A DNA stretch of 64,000 bases, from the NCBI RefSeq assembly GCF_014773385.1, contig NZ_JACXAI010000003.1, positions 1 to 64,000 of the forward strand. Reading direction: 5' to 3'. Shown piece by piece: positions 55,405 to 63,747 of the stretch (position 1 is the stretch's first letter; the number at the start of each line of letters is the position of its first letter). A model generated the notes under the pieces. The model saw only the letters and a program-made list of their open reading frames with translations, made no database searches and was not told the origin of the DNA. Made by a program: the position numbers and the translations under genes. Source of the stretch: Metabacillus arenae (GTDB taxonomy: Bacteria; Bacillota; Bacilli; Bacillales; Bacillaceae).

Positions 55405-56328
55405 ATGCGGATTTTTGATGCCCATTGCGATGTATTATATAAATTGTGGTCTGATCCCAATATCGATCCCTATAACGATACAAAATTACAGACTACTGTC
55501 GAACGGCTTATACGAAACCAAGCAAAAGTTCAATGCTTTGCCGTCTTTGTTCCTCATCGTGTCCCAGTAGGTCAAAAGCTTGAAGCAGCATTAGAACAAA
55601 TCTACTTGCTTCATAAGAAAATATTGAAAGTATTTCCAGAGTTTAAACTTATCAAAAGAAAGAGAGACCTATCGGAATTAAAGGAAAATGAAATCGGTAT
55701 CATTCTCACCCTGGAAGGCTGTGAACCAATCGGTCAAAACATTGCTTTACTAGATATCCTCTATAAGCTTGGAATTCGAAGCGTGGGTTTAACTTGGAAC
55801 CATGCTAACCTTCTGGCAGACGGTGCATTAGAGGAAAGAAATGGGGGTCTCTCGAATTTTGGTAAGGAAGTTGTTAAGCAGCTTAATAAATATCGATTAT
55901 GGACAGATCTCTCTCATCTATCAGAAAAAAGCTTCTGGGATGTGATTGAGGCAGCGAATTTTCCCATTGCTTCTCATTCAAATTCCTATCATTTATGCAA
56001 TCACCCTAGAAATCTAAAAGATAATCAAATATTGGCATTAATCAAATCAAATGGGATGATAGGCCTCACCTTTGTACCCGATTTTACGCTTGCAAGCGGG
56101 GAAGTCACAATCTCTCATGTGCTCCAACATATTGACCATCTTCTTTCACTCGGGGCAGAAAATCATCTGGGAATAGGTTCGGATTTTGATGGAATCGACT
56201 CAACGATTAAAGGTTTGGAGGGCTATCATTGTTTTCCGATTTTCATTGAGGAGCTATTAAAACATTACCCGGAAGAGCTAGTTAAGAATATAGTCTATCA
56301 AAACTTTCAGAATGCTGTTTCCTTTTAG
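55405..56328 (+). CDS. Membrane-dipeptidase-family (M19) peptidase
   Basis: A 307-residue zinc dipeptidase of the renal dipeptidase family. Metal ligands are visible in FDAHCDVL (HxD), TLEGCEP (Glu), the HSNSYHLCNHPRN histidines and GSDFDGID. No signal peptide, so it is cytoplasmic. I start at ATG 55405, preceded by AAAGGAGG; an in-frame upstream ATG at 55345 falls in the spoVS terminator. It probably trims dipeptides; the exact substrate is unknown. Confidence 0.9.
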   Translation: MRIFDAHCDVLYKLWSDPNIDPYNDTKLQTTVERLIRNQAKVQCFAVFVPHRVPVGQKLEAALEQIYLLHKKILKVFPEFKLIKRKRDLSELKENEIGIILTLEGCEPIGQNIALLDILYKLGIRSVGLTWNHANLLADGALEERNGGLSNFGKEVVKQLNKYRLWTDLSHLSEKSFWDVIEAANFPIASHSNSYHLCNHPRNLKDNQILALIKSNGMIGLTFVPDFTLASGEVTISHVLQHIDHLLSLGAENHLGIGSDFDGIDSTIKGLEGYHCFPIFIEELLKHYPEELVKNIVYQNFQNAVSF

Positions 56329-56393
56329 GTTCGCCGAATAGTAAAAATACTTAGAAAAATCATAAATCTTTAGACAAATTTTATTGTTAACTC

Positions 56394-56422
56394 TTGTTTT
56401 TTTGCCTGTATAGGTCTACAAT
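56394..56422 (+). promoter_or_regulatory. Promoter of korAB
   Basis: TTGTTT (56394-56399), 17 bases, TACAAT (56417-56422), 125 bases before korA. Confidence 0.6.
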
Positions 56423-56547
56423 GGAAAGCGTTTAGTAGAATCGAAAAAAACAAAATAGGTTTATCCTGCAAGTTTCCATTCTTGAGATTGCTATAAACCT
56501 AACTAGAATAAAAGTTTTTGACTGAATCCAAAAGGGGTGTAAGTTTC

Positions 56548-58287
56548 ATGATGAAGCAACTTTCATGGAAAGTTGGAGGGCAGCAAGGAGAAGGTATTGA
56601 AAGTACTGGGGAAGTATTCTCTATAGCATTAAATCGATTAGGTTATTATTTATATGGCTACCGCCACTTTTCATCTCGTATCAAGGGTGGCCATACAAAC
56701 AATAAAATCCGAGTGAGTACAACACAGGTCAGAGCTATTTCAGATGATTTAGATATACTTGTTGCTTTTGACCAGGAAACAATCGATGTAAATGTTCATG
56801 AATTAAGAGATGGCGGGGTAGTTTTGGCTGATGCAAAATTTAACCCAAAAATTCCTGAGGATCTCCAAATTACGTTATACTCTGTACCTTTTACTGAAAT
56901 TGCAGCCGAATTAGGTACGTCTTTAATGAAAAATATGGTTGCCATTGGCGCTACCAGCGCAATCTTAAATATTGATTCAGAGCAATATCACGAAGTAGTA
57001 AATGAAATTTATGGACGTAAAGGCCAGCAAGTTGTTGAAAAGAACATGGATGCGATCAAAGCCGGTTCAAAGTACATAAAAGAAGAACTTGGCTTTGATC
57101 GTATAGATATGTTTCTTGAAAAAGCTGATGGTCAAAAACGAATGTTCATGATTGGAAATGATGCGATTGCATTAGGGGCTTTAGCAGGCGGATCACGTTT
57201 TATGGCAGCTTATCCTATCACACCCGCATCGGAAATTATGGAGTATCTCATTAAAAAACTACCGCAATTTGGCGGGACTGTTATCCAAACCGAAGATGAA
57301 ATTGCAGCGTGTACAATGGCAATTGGGGCAAACTACGCCGGGACTCGAACGTTTACTGCCTCAGCTGGTCCTGGACTTTCATTAATGATGGAAGCGATTG
57401 GTTTATCCGGGATTACTGAAACTCCATTAGTTATTGTAGATACTCAACGCGGCGGACCGAGCACAGGTCTTCCGACAAAACAGGAACAATCAGATCTTAT
57501 GGCGATGATTTACGGGACACATGGGGAAATTCCTAAGGTTGTAATCGCCCCAAGTACTGTTCAGGAAGCATTTTATGATACGGTGGAAGCATTTAATATT
57601 GCTGAAGAATATCAATGTCCTGTTATTATTCTTTCAGACTTGCAGCTATCTCTTGGAAAGCAAACGGTAGAGCCTTTAGATTATGGGCAGATTGAAATAA
57701 GAAGAGGAAAGCTTCTTGACGAAACAGACCTGCCGGAGCTGGAAAATAAAGGAACGTTTAAACGTTATGAAGTAACAGAGGATGGTGTATCTCCTCGTGT
57801 GATTCCGGGAATGAAAAACGGAATTCACCATGTTACAGGAGTTGAGCATGACGAAGCAGGCAAACCTTCTGAAGTAGCATCCAACCGGAAAGCTCAAATG
57901 GAAAAAAGGTTCCGTAAATTAACCAACTTACATTTCCCTAACCCAATTCACAAGCAGGAAAATCACGATGAGGCAGATCTTTTATTAGTAGGTTTTAACT
58001 CGACAAGAGGGGCAATCGAAGAGGCGATCATACGTCTGGAAAATGAGGGCTTAAAGGTAAATCATGCTCATATCAGAATGATCCACCCATTCCCTGCGGA
58101 AGAATTATTACCAAGTATTGAAAGAGCGAAAAAAGTTCTCGTCGTTGAAAATAATGCGACTGGTCAATTAGCTAATATAATGAAAATGAATGTGGGACAC
58201 GCTAACAAGATTTCTTCATTGCTAAAATATGATGGAAATCCGTTCCTTCCGCATGAAATTCAAACAAAGTGCAAGGAGTTGTTCTAA
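56548..58287 (+). CDS. korA: 2-oxoacid:ferredoxin oxidoreductase, alpha/gamma subunit
   Basis: The large subunit of a 2-oxoacid (probably 2-oxoglutarate):acceptor oxidoreductase. The N-terminal gamma domain (GGQQGEGIESTGE, ~1-190) is fused to the alpha domain (AAYPITPASEIMEYL near 215). 580 residues from ATG 56548, with AAGGGGTG nine bases ahead. It pairs with korB three bases downstream. The complex decarboxylates 2-oxoacids and reduces ferredoxin or a similar acceptor in the cytoplasm; the substrate is inferred from family resemblance. Confidence 0.92.
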   Translation: MMKQLSWKVGGQQGEGIESTGEVFSIALNRLGYYLYGYRHFSSRIKGGHTNNKIRVSTTQVRAISDDLDILVAFDQETIDVNVHELRDGGVVLADAKFNPKIPEDLQITLYSVPFTEIAAELGTSLMKNMVAIGATSAILNIDSEQYHEVVNEIYGRKGQQVVEKNMDAIKAGSKYIKEELGFDRIDMFLEKADGQKRMFMIGNDAIALGALAGGSRFMAAYPITPASEIMEYLIKKLPQFGGTVIQTEDEIAACTMAIGANYAGTRTFTASAGPGLSLMMEAIGLSGITETPLVIVDTQRGGPSTGLPTKQEQSDLMAMIYGTHGEIPKVVIAPSTVQEAFYDTVEAFNIAEEYQCPVIILSDLQLSLGKQTVEPLDYGQIEIRRGKLLDETDLPELENKGTFKRYEVTEDGVSPRVIPGMKNGIHHVTGVEHDEAGKPSEVASNRKAQMEKRFRKLTNLHFPNPIHKQENHDEADLLLVGFNSTRGAIEEAIIRLENEGLKVNHAHIRMIHPFPAEELLPSIERAKKVLVVENNATGQLANIMKMNVGHANKISSLLKYDGNPFLPHEIQTKCKELF

Positions 58288-58290
58288 GTC

Positions 58291-59157
58291 ATGGCAACAT
58301 TTAAAGATTTTCGTAATAATGTTAAACCAAATTGGTGCCCTGGTTGTGGGGACTTCTCCGTACAAGCAGCGATTCAGCGTGCAGCTGCTAATGTTGGGTT
58401 GGAACCAGATCAGCTAGCTGTCATTTCTGGAATCGGATGTTCCGGCCGTATTTCAGGGTATATTAATGCTTATGGGCTTCATGGGATTCATGGTCGTTCA
58501 CTGCCAATTGCACAGGGCGTAAAAATGGCAAATAAAGACCTGACTGTAATCGCTTCAGGAGGAGATGGAGACGGTTTTGCAATTGGAATGGGTCACACAA
58601 TTCATGCGATTAGACGAAATATCGATATGACCTATATTGTGATGGATAATCAAATCTATGGATTAACAAAAGGCCAAACCTCCCCACGAAGCGAGATGGG
58701 GTTTAAAACGAAAAGTACTCCTGGCGGCTCGATTGAATCAGCACTCTCTGTAACAGAAATGGCTCTTTCTGCAGGTGCTACATTTGTTGCACAAAGCTTC
58801 TCAACTGACTTAAAAGATTTAACAAGTTTAATTGAACAAGGTATTCAACATAAAGGATTTTCTTTTATCAATGTCTTTAGTCCTTGTGTTACTTATAACA
58901 AAGTGAATACGTATGATTGGTTTAAAGAAAACCTTACTAAACTTTCAGAAGTGGAAGGTTACAACCCGAATGACCGTACAGCAGCCATGCAGGCAATCAT
59001 GGAACACAATGGCTTGCTGACAGGACTTATTTATCAAAATAAAGAGAAAAAATCTTATCAGGAATTAATTCATGGCTATAGCAATGAACCTCTTTCAAAA
59101 GCTGATTTAACATTACCTGAAGAAAAGTTTAATGAACTTGTTGCTGAATTTATGTAA
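58291..59157 (+). CDS. korB: 2-oxoacid:ferredoxin oxidoreductase, beta subunit
   Basis: The thiamine-diphosphate-binding subunit, 288 residues. Cysteines for a 4Fe-4S cluster lie in NWCPGCGDF, GIGCSGR and SPCVTYN; the ThDP/Mg motif is GDGDGFAIG...NIDMTYIVMDNQIYGLTKGQ (in part). Its partner is korA. ATG 58291 is preceded by AAGGAGTTG. Confidence 0.93.
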   Translation: MATFKDFRNNVKPNWCPGCGDFSVQAAIQRAAANVGLEPDQLAVISGIGCSGRISGYINAYGLHGIHGRSLPIAQGVKMANKDLTVIASGGDGDGFAIGMGHTIHAIRRNIDMTYIVMDNQIYGLTKGQTSPRSEMGFKTKSTPGGSIESALSVTEMALSAGATFVAQSFSTDLKDLTSLIEQGIQHKGFSFINVFSPCVTYNKVNTYDWFKENLTKLSEVEGYNPNDRTAAMQAIMEHNGLLTGLIYQNKEKKSYQELIHGYSNEPLSKADLTLPEEKFNELVAEFM

Positions 59158-59163
59158 TAAATG

Positions 59164-59194
59164 GAATGTCTCTTATCAAGAGGCATTCTTTTTC
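59164..59194 (+). terminator. Terminator after korB
   Basis: GAATGTCTC and GAGGCATTC pair with one G-T, followed by a T-rich run. Confidence 0.75.
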
Positions 59195-59235
59195 TTAAAA
59201 GATAAGAAAGTATAAGTTTTTGTACCAAGTTTTCG

Positions 59236-59356
59236 TGTCTAGCTCCAGCGCCTAGCCCCTCGAGGTCATAAGCCACAAATGAATTGAAGGTAAAGAACAC
59301 CTTCATTTCATTTGCGTCTTATGCTTGTCGGGGCTGAACAAGGCGCTTGCGCTTTT
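59236..59356. repeat. Dispersed palindromic repeat, copy 6 (best preserved)
   Basis: GTCTAGCTCCAGCGCCTAGCC begins a nested palindrome: AGCGCC/GGCGCT outer arms, GCCCC/GGGGC, CATAAG/CTTATG, and an inner CAAATGAA.TTGAAGGT/ACCTTC..TTCATTTG stem. It ends with a GCTTGCGCTTTTC tail. Confidence 0.75.
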
Positions 59357-59440
59357 CTTATAGTTTCAGAAAGTTTAAGTTAATTAAAGTATTAACGCAT
59401 TATAGTTAGTTATCGATGTCCAGCTCTGCGCTTTTCGTTC
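59353..59440. repeat. Second copy of the recA-rny 72-base repeat
   Basis: TTTCTTATAGTTTCAGAA through GTTATCGATGTCCAGC aligns with 51623-51694 with about ten differences. Confidence 0.7.
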
Positions 59441-59454
59441 TAAAGAGTATAATT

Positions 59455-59575
59455 GTAGCCAGCTTCAGCGCATAACCCGCCTAAAATCACAATCGAATCA
59501 TACCAAAAAGGCGAAAACACCATTTTTGAGAGGCTCGCCTCTAGGATGTTCAATACCCTTCCGCTTTTCTCAGAA
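59455..59575. repeat. Dispersed palindromic repeat, copy 7
   Basis: GTAGCCAGCTTCAGCGCATAACC at one end and CCTTCCGCTTTTC at the other, with AGGCGA/TCGCCT inside. A weaker member; three repeat units thus stand side by side between korB and tdh. The last ~175 bases before tdh show nothing clear. Confidence 0.45.
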
Positions 59576-59752
59576 TAGAATAAAAGGTATATCAAAATTT
59601 AATTTGGATAATTTGAAATAAGAAAATTTGTTATTTTATTCTAGAGATGATCATTTGTATTTTTCGGGAGGACACTGGTGTTTACTTCCCTCAGTATGAA
59701 TGGTAAAATTCCTTTAGTATCATTGCTTTTTAGGGGGAAGGGAGTGTGCATT

Positions 59753-60793
59753 GTGAGTGGAAAGATGAAAGCGGTTATTAAGCATCACCGGGGTGTTGGT
59801 GCAAAGCTGCTGATGGTAGACATCCCTGAAATAAAAGAGGATGAAGTATTAGTTAAAGTAAAGGCAACTTCCATTTGTGGGACAGATGTGCATATTTACA
59901 CTTGGGATGAGTGGTCTCAAAGCCGTGTTAATCCACCTTATGTGTTTGGGCACGAATTTTCTGGTGAGGTTGTTGAAAGCGGTTACAAGGTAACGAATAT
60001 TCAAAAAGGTGATCAAGTTTCCGCTGAAACACATATTGTATGTGGGAAATGTCCCCAATGTTTAACAGGACAATCCCATATTTGTAAAAATACAAAAATA
60101 ATTGGCGTAGATACGAATGGATGCTTTGCTGAATATATAGCTTTACCTGCGGTGAATCTTTGGAGAAATCCAACTGAAATGCCATATGAAGTAGCGTCTA
60201 TTCAAGAACCGATGGGCAATGCCGTTCATACGGTTTTAGCTGGAGAGGTTGCTGGCAAATCTGTTGCAATTATCGGTTGCGGTCCAATTGGGCTAATGGC
60301 TGTTGGTGTAGCAAAAGCAGCTGGAGCTTCTCAAGTAATTGCTCTAGATATCAATCAATACCGTTTAGGTTTAGCTCAAAAAATGGGGGCAACTTCCATA
60401 GTCAATACAAAAGATCAGGATCCTATAAAAACCGTAGCGAAAATAACGGATGAAAACGGGGTTGACGTTGTCTGTGAGATGTCAGGTCATCCAGCTGCAA
60501 TAAATCAAGGCTTCAAGATAGTAACAAATGGAGGAAGAGTGGCGATATTAAGTCTTCCAGTAAAACCGGTCGAAATTGATGTAACGAATGACATTGTATT
60601 TAAAGGTGTGACTGTTCAAGGAATCACCGGGCGAAAAATGTTTGAAACATGGCAGCAGGTTTCAAGACTTCTTAAATCAGGCCAAGTAGATGTATCACCA
60701 ATCATTACTCATCATTTTCCATTAGAGGATTTTGAAAAGGGTTTTGATTTAATGTTACAAGGAAAATGCGGTAAAGTAGTATTGTATCCATAA
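59753..60793 (+). CDS. tdh: L-threonine 3-dehydrogenase
   Basis: Oxidises threonine to 2-amino-3-ketobutyrate with NAD+. A 346-residue zinc alcohol-dehydrogenase-type enzyme: catalytic zinc region SICGTDVHIY and GHEFSGEV, structural zinc cysteines CGKCPQCLTGQSHIC, Rossmann motif GCGPIGLMAVG. GTG 59753 (MSGKMKAVIK) has AAGGGAGTG upstream and matches the family start; an in-frame upstream ATG at 59678 is less likely. It works with kbl downstream. Confidence 0.95.
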   Translation: MSGKMKAVIKHHRGVGAKLLMVDIPEIKEDEVLVKVKATSICGTDVHIYTWDEWSQSRVNPPYVFGHEFSGEVVESGYKVTNIQKGDQVSAETHIVCGKCPQCLTGQSHICKNTKIIGVDTNGCFAEYIALPAVNLWRNPTEMPYEVASIQEPMGNAVHTVLAGEVAGKSVAIIGCGPIGLMAVGVAKAAGASQVIALDINQYRLGLAQKMGATSIVNTKDQDPIKTVAKITDENGVDVVCEMSGHPAAINQGFKIVTNGGRVAILSLPVKPVEIDVTNDIVFKGVTVQGITGRKMFETWQQVSRLLKSGQVDVSPIITHHFPLEDFEKGFDLMLQGKCGKVVLYP

Positions 60794-60908
60794 AGTGAAA
60801 TATTTCCATAAAGGGTGTGAGCCACAATCTTGGCTAGTGATGGCTAGGCTGCCTTCGTCTCAAAGATTATGCCTCAAAAAGTACTTTAATGATGGAAGCA
60901 AAAAGGCC

Positions 60909-60948
60909 ACACAGACGAAGACAAAAGAAAGGGCGTCTTAGTCTGTGT
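60909..60948. repeat. 14-base-stem hairpin between tdh and kbl
   Basis: ACACAGACGAAGAC (60909-60922) pairs with GTCTTAGTCTGTGT (60935-60948), one mismatch. It could attenuate or stabilise the kbl mRNA. Confidence 0.55.
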
Positions 60949-61063
60949 TCCTATTAATAGTCCTTTACGGGCAGTTTACTTCTACTAATCTTCTTTGAGT
61001 CCTCTGAAATTTGTTAATTGGTTTCACTGCCCGTTGGAGAATAAAATTAAGGAGGATTATAAG

Positions 61064-62239
61064 ATGAAGGGATTTGAATACTTACAAGCTGAATTGGATG
61101 AAATGAAAAATCAAGGGACATTTCGAAAACTTGTTCCATTAGAGTCAGACCAGGGTTCAAAGGTTATCATAAATGGTAAAGAAGTGATTCAATTATCTTC
61201 AAACAACTATCTTGGCCTTACCTCACACCCAAGACTTCGCCAGGCTGCACTTCAGGCAGTAGAAAAGTATGGGGCAGGCACTGGTTCGGTCCGAACAATT
61301 GCGGGTACGTTTACAATGCATGAAGATCTTGAGAAAAAGCTTGCTAAATTCAAGAAAACAGAAGCTTCTCTTGTCTTTCAATCTGGGTTTACAACAAACC
61401 AAGGAGTATTATCTTCTATTCTGACGAAGGAAGATGTTGTTATCTCAGATGCTTTGAATCATGCTTCTATTATTGATGGGATTCGTCTAACAAAGGCTTC
61501 CAGAAAAGTATATAACCACGTGGATATGAAAGATTTGGAAAGAGCACTTCAAGAATCTAAGGATTATAGAGTCCGGATCATCGTAACAGATGGTGTATTT
61601 TCTATGGATGGAAACATCGCACCCCTTCCTGAAATCGTGGAATTAGCAGAAAAATATGATGCTCTGGTGATGGTCGATGATGCACATGCATCAGGTGTGC
61701 TCGGTGAGAATGGCCGGGGCACAGTTAATCATTTCGGTCTGGATGGACGAGTGCATATTCAAGTAGGTACATTAAGTAAAGCAATTGGTGTACTGGGTGG
61801 ATATGTGGCAAGCACGCAAACATTGATTGACTACTTAATTCACAAAGGACGCCCATTTTTATTCAGCACTTCTCACCCGCCAGCTGTCACTGCGGCATGC
61901 ATCGAAGCCATTGATGTTTTATTAGAGGAACCTCAACTTATTGAAAAACTTTGGAATAATGCTAGATTCTTCAAAAAAGGTTTGCAAAACTTAGGATTTA
62001 ATACAGGAAAGAGTGAAACACCCGTTACCCCAGTATTTGTTGGCGATGAGGCGCTTGCTCATAAGTTCTCGGATCAATTGCTGCAATATGGAGTGTTTGC
62101 TCAAGGCATCGCATTTCCGACAGTTGCCAAAGGCCAGGCGCGTGTGCGAACAATTGTAACAGCAGAACATTCAAAAGAAGAGCTTCAAGAAGCATTATCT
62201 ATTTTTGAAAAAGCTGCTAAGGAATTGAACATTATGTAG
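61064..62239 (+). CDS. kbl: Glycine C-acetyltransferase (2-amino-3-ketobutyrate CoA ligase)
   Basis: Splits 2-amino-3-ketobutyrate with CoA into glycine and acetyl-CoA, completing threonine breakdown begun by Tdh. A 391-residue PLP enzyme of the alpha-oxoamine synthase group; K239 in [12 protein letters not shown] is the cofactor lysine. I start at ATG 61064 behind AAGGAGG (61049-61055); the open frame reaches back to 60995. Confidence 0.95.
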   Translation: MKGFEYLQAELDEMKNQGTFRKLVPLESDQGSKVIINGKEVIQLSSNNYLGLTSHPRLRQAALQAVEKYGAGTGSVRTIAGTFTMHEDLEKKLAKFKKTEASLVFQSGFTTNQGVLSSILTKEDVVISDALNHASIIDGIRLTKASRKVYNHVDMKDLERALQESKDYRVRIIVTDGVFSMDGNIAPLPEIVELAEKYDALVMVDDAHASGVLGENGRGTVNHFGLDGRVHIQVGTLSKAIGVLGGYVASTQTLIDYLIHKGRPFLFSTSHPPAVTAACIEAIDVLLEEPQLIEKLWNNARFFKKGLQNLGFNTGKSETPVTPVFVGDEALAHKFSDQLLQYGVFAQGIAFPTVAKGQARVRTIVTAEHSKEELQEALSIFEKAAKELNIM

Positions 62240-62256
62240 TATTCATTTATAGGAAT

Positions 62257-62322
62257 CTATCGGAGAATCACCGATTGCTCCTTGTCTCATCCCTTTGAGA
62301 TACCTGATCTCTCAAAGGGATG
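62257..62322. repeat. ACCGATTGC-type motif, copy 5, plus hairpin
   Basis: CTATCGG...ACCGATTGCTCCTTGTCTCA (62257-62289) matches 12823-12856. It runs into CATCCCTTTGAGA (62288-62300) / TCTCAAAGGGATG (62310-62322), a perfect 13-base stem that may end kbl transcripts, though without a T-run. Confidence 0.55.
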
Positions 62323-62405
62323 GGCTTAGTTGGAGGTACCACTGGATTTGAATAACAGCCTTTTGAATTAAAGCTATAAATAGGCGGGCAGGGGGAGGAA
62401 AATTT

Positions 62406-62870
62406 ATGTACATAAAAAAAGCGACTATCTATGAATTGGATATACTTTCGGAGTTATTTAATCAATACAGAGTGTTTTATCACCAGAAGCCAGATATAGA
62501 GGGGGCGCGTGAATTTCTAAATGAAAGAATAATCAATAATGAATCTGTCATTTTTCTGGCAGTAACTGACAAAGAGTCTATGTCACCTATGGGATTTGTC
62601 CAGCTGTATCCGATTTTTACATCTGTTGGAATGAACCGGAAATGGTTATTAAACGATTTATTTGTCACTGAAAAAGAGAGGAGAAAAGGGGCAGCGAAAA
62701 ACTTAATGAATGCAGCAAAAGAATTTGCTCTTGAAACAGGCGCTTCAGGATTGCTGCTTGAAACAGGGATAGAAAATGTAAATGCTCAAGCTTTATATGA
62801 AAGCCTGGGTTACAAAAGAGAAGAGGATGTTTACTTTTACAATTTAGCTTTATTGGTTAAGGACGTTTAA
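62406..62870 (+). CDS. GNAT-family N-acetyltransferase
   Basis: A 154-residue acetyltransferase. The acetyl-CoA motif appears as LFVTEKERRKGAAKNLM (near 90-106), followed by NVNAQALYESLGY near the end. ATG 62406 follows GGGAGG. The acceptor substrate is unknown. It is a single gene between kbl and a small membrane protein. Confidence 0.88.
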   Translation: MYIKKATIYELDILSELFNQYRVFYHQKPDIEGAREFLNERIINNESVIFLAVTDKESMSPMGFVQLYPIFTSVGMNRKWLLNDLFVTEKERRKGAAKNLMNAAKEFALETGASGLLLETGIENVNAQALYESLGYKREEDVYFYNLALLVKDV

Positions 62871-62892
62871 GCTAAATAAAGTATGTCAATTG

Positions 62893-62962
62893 TTGTCCAA
62901 CTAAGCGTCTAGCCTGCCTGATACTCCAAGCCTGGTTGTTCAATGCGCATGCTCTTTAGTTC
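62893..62962. repeat. Dispersed palindromic repeat, partial copy
   Basis: TTGTCCAACTAAGCGTCTAGCC ... CGCATGCTCTTTAGTTCT, a short, degenerate member of the family. Confidence 0.35.
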
Positions 62963-63044
62963 TATAATGAAAAAATCAGACTAAAATACCAGACTACAAA
63001 CTGATGAAAGTTTCCATACTAATAATAATTCTCCAGGAAAGGAA

Positions 63045-63326
63045 GTGGTTTCTTTTTCTAACCTTCTTTTGCCGCTCGTATTGGGATTGCTTTTTGGGAT
63101 ATGCCAGCATATTCAGCATTATCAAATCCTTAAAATGCCAAAGCAAAACGAAGAGGGTTTAGAACTAGGAGCATTTAAAGACATCATTTTATGTATAACC
63201 GCCTCAGTGATCACAGTAGCGATTATCAACCCTCAAACTCTTCAACAAACAGTTCTTCTTATTGTTTTCAGTTGTTATGGAAGTGAAGGATTAATAAAGA
63301 TGAAGGAATTATGGATGAAAAAATAG
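63045..63326 (+). CDS. Small membrane protein, DUF4257-like
   Basis: A 93-residue protein with two or three hydrophobic stretches (about 5-22, 46-62, 67-80). The pattern of a glycine-rich first helix, a charged loop and a final GSEGLIKM resembles DUF4257 proteins of Bacillus; I am moderately sure. The GTG start at 63045 has GGAAAGGA very close upstream. Function unknown. Confidence 0.6.
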   Translation: MVSFSNLLLPLVLGLLFGICQHIQHYQILKMPKQNEEGLELGAFKDIILCITASVITVAIINPQTLQQTVLLIVFSCYGSEGLIKMKELWMKK

Positions 63327-63346
63327 GAGCAGCCGAATGGCTGCTC
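63327..63346 (-). terminator. Terminator for the small minus-strand gene
   Basis: GAGCAGCC and GGCTGCTC with a four-base loop. On the minus strand it is followed by TATTTTTT, so it serves the gene at 63357-63515; on the plus strand the T-run is poor. Confidence 0.7.
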
Positions 63347-63356
63347 TTCCACTTTC

Positions 63357-63515
63357 TTATTTTAAAAGCTTTAAAACCTTTTGCTCAACCAGCCTTATTT
63401 TATCGTAACTAGGGGCAATGACCGGCATAATTTCATAAAGTCCTGATTTATAAATGTAAATAACTTTATATTCTACATTTTCTAATACAACGTTATCACC
63501 TATTTGCAATAACAT
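63357..63515 (-). CDS. Small 52-residue conserved-looking protein
   Basis: A short minus-strand gene. Ribosome site AGGAGGTT lies directly before ATG 63515, and a terminator follows the TAA. The product begins MLLQIGDNVVLENVEYKV and ends with a basic LVEQKVLKLLK. It looks like a small beta-rich protein (G-D-x-V start as in SH3-like or KOW-like folds), but I cannot assign a family. No signal peptide or membrane segment. Confidence 0.7.
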   Translation of the reverse strand: MLLQIGDNVVLENVEYKVIYIYKSGLYEIMPVIAPSYDKIRLVEQKVLKLLK

Positions 63516-63663
63516 AACCTCCTAAACACCAGTAAAACATTATATCTTTGTACTTGCTAATATGTTAACTAAAAACCATTAATATAAAATAAACCTCATG
63601 TAAACTTTTTGTTAAGAAGAACAAGTGGAAATAACAAATTCATTGTCTAATCTAAAGGATATG

Positions 63664-63692
63664 TTGTTTTCTATTTGATTTCCTTTTATACT
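63664..63692 (+). promoter_or_regulatory. Sigma-A promoter of miaB
   Basis: TTGTTT (63664-63669), 17 bases, TATACT (63687-63692), about 55 bases before the start codon. Confidence 0.65.
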
Positions 63693-63747
63693 ATAGTATT
63701 GGGTGTAGTTTTACTTGATAAAGGGGTTTGAAAGGAGAAATGTAGAC

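Noticed and set aside
56423-56436. cre site before korA
   Set aside because: GGAAAGCGTTTAG looks similar, but the spacing of AA and CG does not fit the consensus on either strand.
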